Shown piece by piece: positions 17,883 to 26,694 of a stretch of DNA of 64,000 bases. A model generated the notes under the pieces. The model did no database searches. It was not told the DNA's origin and saw only the letters and a list, made by a program, of their open reading frames with translations. The translations under genes and the position numbers were made by a program. Origin of the DNA: an uncultured Eubacteriales bacterium (lineage in GTDB: Bacteria > Bacillota > Clostridia > Oscillospirales > Acutalibacteraceae); the NCBI GenBank assembly GCA_934444365.1, contig CAKSCM010000009.1, positions 1-64,000 on the forward strand, in the 5' to 3' direction. How positions within the stretch are numbered: position 1 is the stretch's first letter; the number at the start of each line of letters is the position of its first letter.

Positions 17883-18362
17883 TTAAAACCAATCGGCAAA
17901 AACCGAGAAGATTCCGTCGCCGGAATTATCTATAACAACACCGGTATCATCCTCGCCGCCGTTTACATATACGGTCTGGGACACCTCGCGCTTTTGCATG
18001 CCGAGCTCCTTGGCGGCAGCCTCTATGTTATCGTACGCAACGAGGTTTTCAAGCTCCATCGAAAGCCTCGTCTCTTCGCTTTTAAGCTCGGTAAGCTGAT
18101 TTTTCGCCTTATCTATCTGGGCGGTCAGCTCGGTTCCGACCAGATTGCTGTAAAGCTGAAATCCTATAAAGGCCAGCACCATCGCCGTAACACATAAAAT
18201 GCTTATGACTTTCCTCAGCGGCATGGCCGATTTTTCTAAAGAAGCGGCCGAATCTTCGCGCATTACGTTTTTCCTCGTTTTAAGCTCGACCACCTCGCCC
18301 CTTTTTTCCTTGGGTGCGAAGAGGTCAAAATCATATGCAAGGTTATTGTTATAATTCTGCAT
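17883..18362 (-). CDS. ftsL: FtsL/DivIC-type divisome protein
   Basis: 159 residues. Cytoplasmic N-terminal ~50 residues, one membrane segment (about PLRKVISILCVTAMVLAFIGFQ), then a coiled coil (LTAQIDKAKNQLTELKSEETRLSMELENL) ending AAKELGMQK, the septum-formation-initiator signature. The C-terminus is short and acidic. The ATG at 18360-18362 has AAAGGAA 9 nt upstream; a GTG three codons earlier overlaps it. Location between rsmH and spoVD is the ftsL position in all dcw clusters. Confidence 0.9.
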   Translation of the reverse strand: MQNYNNNLAYDFDLFAPKEKRGEVVELKTRKNVMREDSAASLEKSAMPLRKVISILCVTAMVLAFIGFQLYSNLVGTELTAQIDKAKNQLTELKSEETRLSMELENLVAYDNIEAAAKELGMQKREVSQTVYVNGGEDDTGVVIDNSGDGIFSVFADWF

Positions 18363-18476
18363 TTTCGGCACTTCCTTTGTTTTTTATGTCAGATATCGGC
18401 AATCAGCCGGTAAAATAATGTTTCCGGCCGGTTGGCCGACCTTGTTTTTCGTTATAAAAACTCTGCTTTCGGTTTT

Positions 18477-19487
18477 CTATTCCTTTATCCGCCGCACGGC
18501 CCTTAGCTTTGCGCTCCTGCTTCTCGGGTTTAATCCAAGCTCTTCATCCGTCGCCGTAACCGGTTTTTTTGTAACCTTTTCGGCAAAGGGCGTTTTGTGG
18601 CAAACACAAACGGGAAATTCCGGCGGACAGGTACATCCTTTGCAAAGTTCAATAAAGCACTGCTTTACTATTCTGTCCTCAAGCGAATGGAAGGTGATAA
18701 CCGCGAGCACACCGCCGACATTTAAAAGTCCGGCCGCCGCTTTAAGCCCTTCTTTCAAAGCGTCGAGCTCTCCGTTTACGGCTATTCTTATCGCCTGAAA
18801 GGTCTGTCTTGCGGGATGGCCGCCCTTTCGCGCCGCTGCCGGATAAGCCTCGGCTGCAATCATAGCCAGCCGGCCGGTTGTATCAATAGGCGATTTCTGT
18901 CGCTCGGCAACAATGCGCGCCGCTATTCTTCTTGCAAATTTCTCCTCCGAATACTCATAAAGTATTCTTGCAAGCTCGTCCTCATCGGCTGTGTTTACAA
19001 TATCGGCCGCCGTAGGGCCCTGCTTTGACATCCGCATATCAAGCGGAGCGTCGGCGTGAAAGGAAAATCCCCGCTCGGCGCAATCAAGCTGAAAGGACGA
19101 AACGCCGATGTCGAGAAGTATTCCGTCGGCACCGGTGATTCCGGCCGCATTTGCAAGTTCGGTCATCTCGGAAAAATTCCCTCTTGCAAATGTTACGTTT
19201 TTATATTTTTCGAGCCGATTTTTCGAAAACTCCAAGGCGTCGGGATCCCTGTCAATACACAAAAGACGGCCGCTTGCCGAAAGTCTTTCGGCAATAAGAC
19301 TGCTGTGTCCGCCAAAACCGACCGTACCGTCTATATAAGTCCCGTTTTCACGGATATTAAGCGCCGCTATCGTCTCTCTTGCCAAAACCGGAATGTGCGG
19401 CGTTTTCGCCTGCCAATCGGTTTCGCAATCGCTGATCTTCGCACCGTTTATATTTGTAACAATGTCCGAATTGTCAGTTTCCTTCAT
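18477..19487 (-). CDS. rsmH: 16S rRNA (cytosine1402-N4)-methyltransferase RsmH
   Basis: 336 residues. SAM-dependent methylation of C1402 in the 16S decoding centre. Motifs: HIPVLARETIAAL, SAM-binding GTVGFGGHSSLIAE, GILLDIGVSSFQLD, the inserted helical domain with QTFQAIRIAVNGELD, and ITFHSLEDRIVKQ. The C-terminal NPRSRSAKLRAVRR is the family end. The N-terminus has ~30 residues more than usual (MKETDNSDIVTNIN...). GGGGG precedes its ATG and no better downstream start is evident. It follows mraZ by 18 bp. Confidence 0.96.
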   Translation of the reverse strand: MKETDNSDIVTNINGAKISDCETDWQAKTPHIPVLARETIAALNIRENGTYIDGTVGFGGHSSLIAERLSASGRLLCIDRDPDALEFSKNRLEKYKNVTFARGNFSEMTELANAAGITGADGILLDIGVSSFQLDCAERGFSFHADAPLDMRMSKQGPTAADIVNTADEDELARILYEYSEEKFARRIAARIVAERQKSPIDTTGRLAMIAAEAYPAAARKGGHPARQTFQAIRIAVNGELDALKEGLKAAAGLLNVGGVLAVITFHSLEDRIVKQCFIELCKGCTCPPEFPVCVCHKTPFAEKVTKKPVTATDEELGLNPRSRSAKLRAVRRIKE

Positions 19488-19505
19488 AATATCCGACCCC
19501 CTTTA

Positions 19506-19934
19506 TCAAAAATGGAAATCGATATTCTCAAAGGCCTGTTCGATATTCTCGTTGTCAATGGCGTTATTGCTCTTCTCCCATTTTTCGGCGCTCCAGACCT
19601 CAGCGCGGTTGGAAACGCCCGTTATATACGACGCACCGGCAAGTCCGGCATAATCGCGCAAATGCTGAGGGATAACTATTCTGCCCTGCTTATCGGTTTC
19701 GGCAACGGCAGCTCCTGCCAAAAAGTATCTGGTGATGTCGCGGTTTTCCTTGGTCATCGGAAGGGCCTTAAGCGCCGTTACAAAGCGCTCCCATTCGTCA
19801 AGAGGAAAAAGGAACAAACAGCCGTCAAGTCCTTTGCACATACAAAAACGCTCTCCGAGGTCCGAGCGGAACTCCGAGGGGATTATAAGACGTCCCTTTG
19901 CATCGATATTATGTTGATGTGTACCGAGAAGCAC
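19506..19934 (-). CDS. mraZ: Transcriptional regulator MraZ
   Basis: 142 residues, duplicated SpoVT-AbrB-type domain with both DxxGR motifs (DAKGRLIIPSEFR near residue 12, DKQGRIVIPQHLR near 87). MraZ forms ring oligomers and represses its own dcw operon through short repeats upstream. The GTG start lies 9 nt after AAGGGG. As first gene it defines the 5' end of the division/wall cluster here. Candidate boxes are present just upstream. Confidence 0.96.
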   Translation of the reverse strand: MLLGTHQHNIDAKGRLIIPSEFRSDLGERFCMCKGLDGCLFLFPLDEWERFVTALKALPMTKENRDITRYFLAGAAVAETDKQGRIVIPQHLRDYAGLAGASYITGVSNRAEVWSAEKWEKSNNAIDNENIEQAFENIDFHF

Positions 19935-20072
19935 CGCTGTTCACCCCTTTCTCAAAAGCATTTATATAAAATCAACGGCAATCGCCCGGATTTAATCACA
20001 TGATTTAATACATGATCTGCCTTGCAACGCAAAAACAGAGCATAAAACCCGTAAAAACCTCCCGAAACCTCG

Positions 20073-20116
20073 CCACTTTATGATATTTTTGCTCCACTTT
20101 GTGGAACTACGCTCCA
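20073..20116 (-). promoter_or_regulatory. MraZ-box-like repeats
   Basis: Minus strand reads TTGGAGC, then CAAAGTGGAGC, then TAAAGTGGCGA, with TGG cores 20 and 21 bp apart, so all on one face of the helix. They lie between the -10 and the mraZ start. AAAGTGG/GTGGAG words are the known MraZ-binding theme in Firmicutes and Mollicutes, though usual spacing is ~10 bp. Confidence 0.6.
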
Positions 20117-20145
20117 ATTATAAATAATATTCAATTAAATTTCAA
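20117..20145 (-). promoter_or_regulatory. mraZ promoter
   Basis: Minus strand TTGAAA, 17-bp spacer, TATAAT; start of transcription expected near 20110, inside the first MraZ-box-like repeat. Confidence 0.75.
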
Positions 20146-20225
20146 TAGCAAAAATAAATTTTTTTACTTAAAATTAAAATTTTTTTGCCCTCTTGTGTAC
20201 CAAACCGCTTTCACCACCTATATAT

Positions 20226-20255
20226 AGTATACGAACATTCGTTCTATTAAGATAA
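20226..20255 (-). promoter_or_regulatory. LexA (SOS) box with second upstream promoter
   Basis: CGAACATTCGTTCT at 20232-20245 matches the Gram-positive SOS box CGAACRNRYGTTYG at 12 of 14 positions and includes the perfect GAAC-N4-GTTC core. A minus-strand TATACT (20226-20231) adjoins it with a weak TTATCT 18 bp upstream (20250-20255), so LexA would sit between -35 and -10. The next gene in that direction is mraZ. Plus strand transcription away from dcw meets no gene for 2 kb. Confidence 0.55.
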
Positions 20256-20616
20256 ACAAAAACCCAGTCACACTGCCGGAAAACGGGCTCTATATCAGAA
20301 CGGTTGTTCCGTTTTAACCCCAAAAAACGAAAATCCGCAATAAAACAATTTTGCCGTAATTTTTTGTCACATCATGTTTTCTCATTCCGCTTAACTTTTA
20401 ATAGATTTCATATCACCGCTTTCAGGCGGTATTTGTTAAGCGGATAAAGAGAAATTATAAGCGGCACGCCATCGTCTCCGATCAAACCGGCAGTTTCCGT
20501 AGCAAATAAAAATGCGGCACACGATTTCTCGCATACCGCATTATAAGCTATTATTCTTTTGTCTTTATCAGCCGCATATAAAAGCCTTTTTCAAATTCAA
20601 AGCCTTTATGACAGCC
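20256..20616. other. Intergenic region without gene
   Basis: No coding potential recognised. It contains small dyads (CAGAACGGTTGTTCCGTT near 20299-20317; CCGCTTTCAGGCGG near 20417-20430) but no clear terminator with a T-run. Confidence 0.5.
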
Positions 20617-22005
20617 TTATTCTCCGGTCTGTTCGTCTAAAAGCAGCAGTTTAACCTCGGTCACCTGTCGTCTTACCGACTCCGGTGCCGGTCCGCCGGG
20701 CACAACACGTCCGTTAACACAATATTCGGGTGATATCTTCTCATAAATATCCTCATCGAACAGGTCGCTTTTGAGTCTATACTCCTCTATCGGAAGATCG
20801 TCAAGACAGGTATCAAGCTCAATGCACCGCTTGACCAACTCGCCGGTTAAGCGATAGGCATCCCTAAACGGCAGTCCCTTAGCCACCAGATAATCGGCCA
20901 CATCGGTGGCATTTATAAAGCCGAACGAGGCGTTCCTTCGCATATTCTCCTTCCTTACGGTCATGGTATTAACCATCGGAGTAAAGGCGTCAAGACACAT
21001 TTTAACCGTATCAACGGCGTCGAAAACAGCCTCCTTATCCTCCTGCATATCCTTGTTGTAAGCAAGCGGCAACCCCTTCATAACGCAAAGCAGCGCATTA
21101 AGGTCACCGAACACCCTGCCAGATTTTCCCCTTACAAGCTCGGCTATATCGGGATTTTTCTTCTGAGGCATTATGCTCGAACCGGTAGAAAATGCGTCGT
21201 CCAGGGTAACATAAGAAAACTCGCCCGAGCACCAGAGTATTATCTCCTCCGAAAATCTCGAAAGATGTACCATTATAAGGGAAAGGGCACTAAGCAGCTC
21301 TATAACAAAATCCCTGTCGGAGACCCCGTCAAGGCTGTTTGCGGTTATCCCGTCCATACTTAACAGCTCGGCAACGCGTTCGCGGTTTATCGGGTAGGTC
21401 GTACCGGCAAGCGCGCCGCTGCCGAGCGGAGAAATATTCATCCGTTTTTTGCAGTCGTCGATACGTCCGGCGTCGCGAACAAGCATATATGCGTACGCCA
21501 TTAAATGATGACCGAAGGTAATGGGTTGAGCACGCTGCAGATGGGTGTATCCGCACATCACGGTATCGGCATATTTTTCGCTTAAATCACACAGCACCCC
21601 AATGAGCTTTACGACTCGTGATTTAATTTCGTCCGCCTCGCGCAACAGATAAAGCCGTAAATCGAGCGCCACCTGATCGTTCCGGCTTCTGGCGGTATGC
21701 AGGCGTTTTCCGGCGTCGCCTATGCGAGCGGTAAGCTCACCCTCAACAAAGGAATGTATATCCTCGCTGGTCATATCGATCTTAAGCTTTCCCTCTTCAA
21801 TCTCTTTTAGTATATTTTTAAGGGTAGCGACTATCAGTTCGGAATCCTTCTTCTCGATTATACCGCATTCGCCGAGCATTGTGGCGTGCGCCATGCTGCC
21901 GAGTATATCCTCCTTGTACATTCTGCAATCGAATGATATTGACGAATTAAAATGATCGGTCACCTCGTCGAGCTTACCGTGATAAGCTCCTGCCCAAAGC
22001 TTCAT
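20617..22005 (-). CDS. argH: Argininosuccinate lyase
   Basis: 462 residues. Cleaves argininosuccinate to arginine and fumarate. Family signatures: MKLWAGAYHGKLDE at the N-terminus, TARSRNDQVALDLRLYL, GYTHLQRAQPITFGHH, and the fumarase/aspartase superfamily signature GSSIMPQKKNPDIAELVRG with the catalytic serine loop. The ATG at 22003-22005 has AAGGTGG 8 nt upstream and gives the family's normal start. Codons further upstream give a 27-residue extension unlike the family. No argG or other arg gene is beside it. Confidence 0.96.
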   Translation of the reverse strand: MKLWAGAYHGKLDEVTDHFNSSISFDCRMYKEDILGSMAHATMLGECGIIEKKDSELIVATLKNILKEIEEGKLKIDMTSEDIHSFVEGELTARIGDAGKRLHTARSRNDQVALDLRLYLLREADEIKSRVVKLIGVLCDLSEKYADTVMCGYTHLQRAQPITFGHHLMAYAYMLVRDAGRIDDCKKRMNISPLGSGALAGTTYPINRERVAELLSMDGITANSLDGVSDRDFVIELLSALSLIMVHLSRFSEEIILWCSGEFSYVTLDDAFSTGSSIMPQKKNPDIAELVRGKSGRVFGDLNALLCVMKGLPLAYNKDMQEDKEAVFDAVDTVKMCLDAFTPMVNTMTVRKENMRRNASFGFINATDVADYLVAKGLPFRDAYRLTGELVKRCIELDTCLDDLPIEEYRLKSDLFDEDIYEKISPEYCVNGRVVPGGPAPESVRRQVTEVKLLLLDEQTGE

Positions 22006-22420
22006 GCTTAAAACCACCTTGTTTTTCTTAGACTTGGCCGCTATACGGCAGCGAACAAAAGGGGTTTTAAAAATCCCCATTAACATCGCACCTTAAACGT
22101 ATATATAATATACTCCAAAAAGCTCCTGAATGGAAGTGTTTTTTAATAGTCTATATTGTAAATTAAACTATTCGGCTTATCTTTCGGTCTTTTAAGCAGC
22201 TTAAATAAGCAAACGGGATACAGAATCCCTGCCAAAACCCACACCGTAAACAATAAAAGCGCACGGTATACCATTTAATAACAGGATATACAGTGCGCTT
22301 TTTGCTTTTCCTTAACAGTACCGAGCAGACAAAAGGCGTACCGAACGAAATTCTGACGGTATTTTCCCGATTTTGCCGCTTTCGTGGTGTATTTATCAAG
22401 CAATTACTATATCAAAAGGA
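22006..22420. other. Intergenic region upstream of argH
   Basis: No gene recognised. It carries a possible argH promoter (minus TTCCAT, 17 bp, TATATT, about 22103-22131) and the bidirectional terminator at 22255-22302. No clear ARG operator or T-box motif was found. Confidence 0.45.
22255..22302 (-). terminator. Terminator (both strands possible)
   Basis: AAAAGCGCAC ... GTGCGCTTTT arms separated by 28 nt that contain a GGTATACC dyad. Ends the TPM-domain gene transcript on the minus strand. Confidence 0.75.
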
Positions 22421-23680
22421 TCAGAACTTTCCGCCGCCACCGCCGTGCGTTGTACCCGACGATGAGGTATGTGTGCTGCTTCCGCCGGAGCTTGAGGAAT
22501 CATTATCCTTCGGCTTAGCCGTACGGCTGACCGTAGAATAAAGGAACATATCACGGCTCTCGCGGACATTCATGCTGCCGGGCTTTACATAGCTGTCGGC
22601 CGCCGCCGCAAAGCTAACGCTCCTTAACTTGCTCTTCATACCGCCGACAACCGCCGACGCAATAAGAATCCCTACGACAAGGGAGATCGGTATCCATATG
22701 AGTGAGAGCGGATCATGCGGTAAGTTGCCGACATCGTACGGCTTTCCGGTTTCGACCGCATTTGTCACAAAACGATCTACCTCGTTTGCATATATCCTGA
22801 AGGCCTCGGCATAATCGCCGTCGGAAAGATAACCGGTAAATTTGTCGGCAATATACTCCCTTCCGGCATCGGTAATGGCGGCAATTCCGTAGCCGGTAGT
22901 GGTAATATACCAATCCCTGTCCTCCATGCTTATAAGAAAGAGCACACCGTCCTTGTTTTCGCCGAACCCGAATCCGCTGTAATCATAAAGATCGTCGGCA
23001 TACTCTCTGGGCGTTTTCCCCGAGAGGGAATTGACGGTGGCTATAACAACGTCGAACTTCTGGCGCTCGCTTATCTCGTCAAGCTTGGCCTTTATTTCGG
23101 CCGCTTCGTCACTGCTGAGCAAGCCTGCCTCGTCCATAAGTCTCGGATATGTGCTTTGCGACACCTTGCTTTGAGCACCCGAGGTTACACTGCCGGTTCC
23201 GGCTGCAGACGAACGGGAAATTATGCTTTTTGCCGAGTTCAGATACGCCGTAAATCCGTCGGCATAGCTCATCTCATAGTTATATGCATCCCAAAAGCCT
23301 TCACAGTCGGCATTTGTAAACATACCGTCGCATTTGCCGGTTTTCCGAACAACGTATTCACCCTCATCCTCGTTAAGGACAAGCATAACGGAGTCCTGTT
23401 TACTAATACCTATTCCGCCGTAATTTTCGGCATATTTTCCGAGGCTGTTCGCTCCCTGATGATAGTCGTCGGTTATGAGCATTAAAACCTCAATACCGTA
23501 CTCGTCATATATGTCGTCGGCAAGCTCGTTTGCAGCGTCAAGAGCGGCATCCGGCGCATTCATGGTCTCATCGATAAAATACTTTGCCCCGTCGGCGCCT
23601 GTCATCACCGAAAAAGACGCAAGCGAGACGAGCACCGCAACCAAAAGGATAAAAATTGATTTAAGCTTTTTACCGGTCAT
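22421..23680 (-). CDS. TPM-domain membrane protein (YdjH-like)
   Basis: 419 residues. Signal/anchor segment at the N-terminus (~5-22). Two TPM-like (YgcG) domains: a degenerate one (residues ~30-160, ANELADDIYDEYGIEVLMLITDD) and a typical one (~180-320, LMDEAGLLSSDEAAEIKAKL...KDGVLFLISMEDRDWYITTTGYG). Then a membrane helix (IWIPISLVVGILIASAVVGG) and a Ser/Gly/His-rich tail ending THGGGGGKF. The ATG at 23678-23680 follows AGGGAGG. It starts 14 bp after the zinc-ribbon gene. With the next two genes upstream it reproduces B. subtilis YdjG-YdjH-YdjI, where YdjH and YdjG tether the SPFH protein YdjI to the membrane. Confidence 0.85.
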   Translation of the reverse strand: MTGKKLKSIFILLVAVLVSLASFSVMTGADGAKYFIDETMNAPDAALDAANELADDIYDEYGIEVLMLITDDYHQGANSLGKYAENYGGIGISKQDSVMLVLNEDEGEYVVRKTGKCDGMFTNADCEGFWDAYNYEMSYADGFTAYLNSAKSIISRSSAAGTGSVTSGAQSKVSQSTYPRLMDEAGLLSSDEAAEIKAKLDEISERQKFDVVIATVNSLSGKTPREYADDLYDYSGFGFGENKDGVLFLISMEDRDWYITTTGYGIAAITDAGREYIADKFTGYLSDGDYAEAFRIYANEVDRFVTNAVETGKPYDVGNLPHDPLSLIWIPISLVVGILIASAVVGGMKSKLRSVSFAAAADSYVKPGSMNVRESRDMFLYSTVSRTAKPKDNDSSSSGGSSTHTSSSGTTHGGGGGKF

Positions 23681-23694
23681 ATTTTCATCCTCCC

Positions 23695-24789
23695 TTAAAG
23701 TATTCCGGCAAGCCAGAGCAGCCATGCTATTAAATATGTAGCGCCGCCGGCGATAAGGGTTACAAGCCACCGCCATTTTCTTGCGGCCGCTTTATCCACC
23801 GGGAGGTTGCCAACAAATTTGCCGGTTTGACCGTTCATGGCGAAAATGTACCTTTCGCCCTTCCATGTGGTGTTAAGAATCCACACCGGATACAGCGCAT
23901 ATCGCGCGTGGCCGTTGCTCAGGGATATACCCGAGCTTTCCGGAACAACGCTCGAATACCCCTGCACCGTTTTTTGAAACGCCTGCTCGGTCGAGTGTTT
24001 TACACGCTCGTCGGCACGGGTTATGCTCTGCTCGGACGAAACGTCGTATTTATCCGCCATGTAACCGGCAAGATAGGCCGTCTGGAACTCCTTTACGTCG
24101 GCAAAATCATACGGCTCAACCGATTCCATAAGATCATCCGGCATTTTCGACGAGCCGTCAACCGGAACATGCTCAAAGCTGATACTACCGGCCCTATGCA
24201 CAAGAAAATAGCTGGTTTCGGTGTAATCGTAATCGCTGTCGCTCCAAAACCTAACCTTGGTCGCACGGTAGCGTATGGTCGCATCCGCATCGGTATCAAA
24301 AAGCCAGAACGGAACATATACACCCTTTATCTCGTCAATGTGGTTTTCATCCTTAAAGACCTTAGGCAAAAGCCTCTTGCCCTTAAGATGATTGGAAAAT
24401 CCAGCCTTGGCGGCATTTTTATCGAGTTTAAACGGAATTATAAAATCCGGTTTCAGCGCACCCGAAAGCTTACCGGTCATAACCACCGGATTCGAGCAAT
24501 ACGGGCAGGTTGACGCCGCCGTATTTTCGTCGCACACAATTTCGCCGCCGCATGAATTACAAACATAGGTACAAAGCCCGTCGGCCTCGCCCGAAGACCA
24601 CTGTGCGCCCGGGGTATTCTCCCAGTTCATGTTATCCGAGATATCGTTTTTCAACTCGGCATCGTAATTCTTAAGCGTTTCAAGCTCAAATTCGGTGTCG
24701 CAATAAGGACACTTCATTTTTTGCAGCGCACTGTCAAACGCAATCGCACCGCCGCAACACGGGCACTTGTACTCCAGTAAATCGGACAT
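23695..24789 (-). CDS. TFIIB-type zinc-ribbon membrane protein (YdjG-like)
   Basis: 364 residues. Two N-terminal zinc ribbons: YKCPCCGGAIAFD...KCPYCDTEFE (~6-35) and CNSCGGEIVCD...CPYCSNPVVM (~77-105). A beta-rich middle domain follows (IIPFKLDKNAAKAGFSNHLKGKRLLPKVFK, GVYVPFWLFD) and a C-terminal membrane segment (LVTLIAGGATYLIAWLLWLAG). This is the YdjG layout. The ATG at 24787-24789 is chosen because AAAAGGGG lies 8 nt before it. In B. subtilis its partner YdjI requires YdjG/YdjH for membrane localisation; the same is inferred here. Confidence 0.82.
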   Translation of the reverse strand: MSDLLEYKCPCCGGAIAFDSALQKMKCPYCDTEFELETLKNYDAELKNDISDNMNWENTPGAQWSSGEADGLCTYVCNSCGGEIVCDENTAASTCPYCSNPVVMTGKLSGALKPDFIIPFKLDKNAAKAGFSNHLKGKRLLPKVFKDENHIDEIKGVYVPFWLFDTDADATIRYRATKVRFWSDSDYDYTETSYFLVHRAGSISFEHVPVDGSSKMPDDLMESVEPYDFADVKEFQTAYLAGYMADKYDVSSEQSITRADERVKHSTEQAFQKTVQGYSSVVPESSGISLSNGHARYALYPVWILNTTWKGERYIFAMNGQTGKFVGNLPVDKAAARKWRWLVTLIAGGATYLIAWLLWLAGIL

Positions 24790-24900
24790 CTGCATATCCC
24801 CTTTTCAAAAAAACTAAATGCTGCACCAACCATAAAAACGTCAAAAGCTCAGGTGTTTTCTGAACGCATGACGGTCCTTCTCCTTCACGATACAGCATAA

Positions 24901-24940
24901 TGACCGCAAATATAAACCATATAAATTATATTCGCGGCCA
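24901..24940. repeat. Imperfect inverted repeat
   Basis: TGACCGCAAATATAA and TTATATTCGCGGCCA pair at 13 of 15 positions with a 10-nt loop, in the 267-bp gap between the SPFH and zinc-ribbon genes. No T-run on either side, so not an ordinary terminator; could be an mRNA processing or stabilising structure. Confidence 0.4.
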
Positions 24941-25056
24941 TTTGATCTGATTAATGTAGTTAAGTATTGCACCCGAATTAAGTATATCGCCCAAAAAATA
25001 AGCTTTTTCGGATAAACGGTATTCTCCTTTTTCAGATGCAACAAAAATATTTTAAA

Positions 25057-26397
25057 TTACTGTTTGTCGTTATCGTCGAAAACGTCGCCGCACTCAGGGC
25101 AGAACTTCGGCGGATGGGTGGGATCCTCCGGCTGCCAGCCGCATTTATCGCAGCGGTAAAGCGGTGCGCCTTCAGGCTTTTTAGCTCCGCAATTCTGGCA
25201 GAACTTGCCTTTATTGACTGCTCCGCACGAGCAGGTCCATCCTTCTTCGGCCGGTTTTTTTGCTCCGCATTCGGTGCAGAAATTACCCGTCGCCACAGCG
25301 CCGCACGAGCATTTCCAGCCGCCCGGCTGATTAGCTGCCGGCGCGCTCTTTGCGGCCGATTGCTGTGCAGCCGCCTGCTGTGCCGCTTGCTGCTGGCTCA
25401 TAGCGTAAAGATCCTGTGCATTAACGCCGCCGGTATTCATGGCCATCCCCATGCCCATAAATCCGGTAAAAGCACCTGCTTCATTCGATGCTGCCGCCTT
25501 CATGGCGTCGGCCTGAGCGCCGACCAGGGTTGCAGCAGCCATGCCGGGATCGCGCATCATACCGGTGCGCTGCGCCTGCTTTATCATATCGGCGTCTTCC
25601 TGCGGCAAATCGACATTGCTCAGCGCAATGCTCACTATCTTAAGACCTCTGAGCTCGCCCCATTTGTTTGAGAGCGTCTCGTTCATCGCATCTTCCAGCT
25701 CGGCATTATGCGCGGCGATTTGATTCGGACGCATTTCAAGCTCCGACAGCTTTGCAAGAGCCGGACGCAAAGCGCTTATGAATTCTGATTTGAGCTGTTT
25801 ATCAAGCTCCTCGCGGCGGTATTCGTCGCTGACATTACCGCAGACGTTGGTGTAAAAGAGTATCGGGTCGGCAATACGGTAAGAATAAACACCCGAGCAG
25901 CGTACCGAAACATCGACATCGAGACCTATTTTCGAATCGACCACACGGAAAGGAACGGGACTCGGAGTGCCGAAAAGATTTTCAAGCAGCTCCTTGGTGT
26001 TGAAGTAATAAACCCTCTGATCCTTGGCGGTATCTCCTCCGTAGGTAAAGCGCTTACCGATGGTTTTAAAGGTGTTTATTATCCCCTGTCCGAGTTTGCC
26101 GGCAAAAAGGCTCGGCTCGGTAGAAGAATCATATGTATACTCACCCGGCTCGGCGCAAAACTCAACCACCTTACCCTGTTCGACTATTATCATACACTGG
26201 CCGTCGGCAACGGCAATGCCCGAACCTCTCGAAATTATGTTGTCGTTGCCCTTGGTATTGGACGAACGGCCGCTTATCTGTTTACGGCCCTTTACCATAA
26301 GCACTTCCTTGTCAAGCGCCTCACAATAGAAAAATTCCTTCCACTGGTCGGCAAGGGTACCGCCTAAGGCTCCGACTCCGGCTTTTATAAGACCCAT
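25057..26397 (-). CDS. SPFH-domain protein with zinc ribbons (YdjI-like)
   Basis: 446 residues. The N-terminal SPFH/virion-core type domain (residues ~15-240) shows EVLMVKGRKQISGRSSN, GSGIAVADGQCMIIVEQGKVVEFCAEPGEY, and FRVVDSKIGLDVDVSVRCSGVYSYRIADP. An Ala/Gln-rich helical stretch (~310-350) precedes three zinc ribbons (WKCSCGAVATGNFCTECG, WTCSCGAVNKGKFCQNCG, YRCDKCGW...FCPECG). This is the YdjI family. AAAGGAG precedes the ATG. It probably forms membrane-associated oligomers with the YdjG/YdjH-like proteins encoded downstream. The PspA homologue YdjF that heads the Bacillus operon is absent here. Confidence 0.87.
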   Translation of the reverse strand: MGLIKAGVGALGGTLADQWKEFFYCEALDKEVLMVKGRKQISGRSSNTKGNDNIISRGSGIAVADGQCMIIVEQGKVVEFCAEPGEYTYDSSTEPSLFAGKLGQGIINTFKTIGKRFTYGGDTAKDQRVYYFNTKELLENLFGTPSPVPFRVVDSKIGLDVDVSVRCSGVYSYRIADPILFYTNVCGNVSDEYRREELDKQLKSEFISALRPALAKLSELEMRPNQIAAHNAELEDAMNETLSNKWGELRGLKIVSIALSNVDLPQEDADMIKQAQRTGMMRDPGMAAATLVGAQADAMKAAASNEAGAFTGFMGMGMAMNTGGVNAQDLYAMSQQQAAQQAAAQQSAAKSAPAANQPGGWKCSCGAVATGNFCTECGAKKPAEEGWTCSCGAVNKGKFCQNCGAKKPEGAPLYRCDKCGWQPEDPTHPPKFCPECGDVFDDNDKQ

Positions 26398-26568
26398 AAT
26401 AAATACTCCTTTCAGATAAAAAACCGCCGAAAAAAGTCAAAACGGTTCTATATATGGTAATTGTAACACATAAATCCGGTTTAGTACAGCAAAAATTTAT
26501 ATTTTTAAGTATATTCGCAAAACCCGGCATGTCATTCGCATTCAAAAGGATGTTTAAAAAAAATCAAA

Positions 26569-26611
26569 GCAAAAAAATTAAAACCGGAAAACCCGCAACG
26601 GGCTTCCCGGT
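26569..26611 (-). terminator. Terminator of jag
   Basis: Minus strand ACCGGGAAGCCCG-ttg-CGGGTTTTCCGGT with two mismatches, followed by TTTAATTTTTTT. Confidence 0.75.
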
Positions 26612-26694
26612 CATTAAATCAAATTAAATTAACTGTTATAATCCGCAACAAAAGCAGATTAAAAAGCTAAACAAACCCTCTGTTTTTGTTAAGC

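Noticed and set aside
24841..25044. 67-codon minus-strand frame between the zinc-ribbon and SPFH genes
   Set aside because: No ribosome binding site, basic random composition, overlaps the inverted repeat at 24.9 kb.
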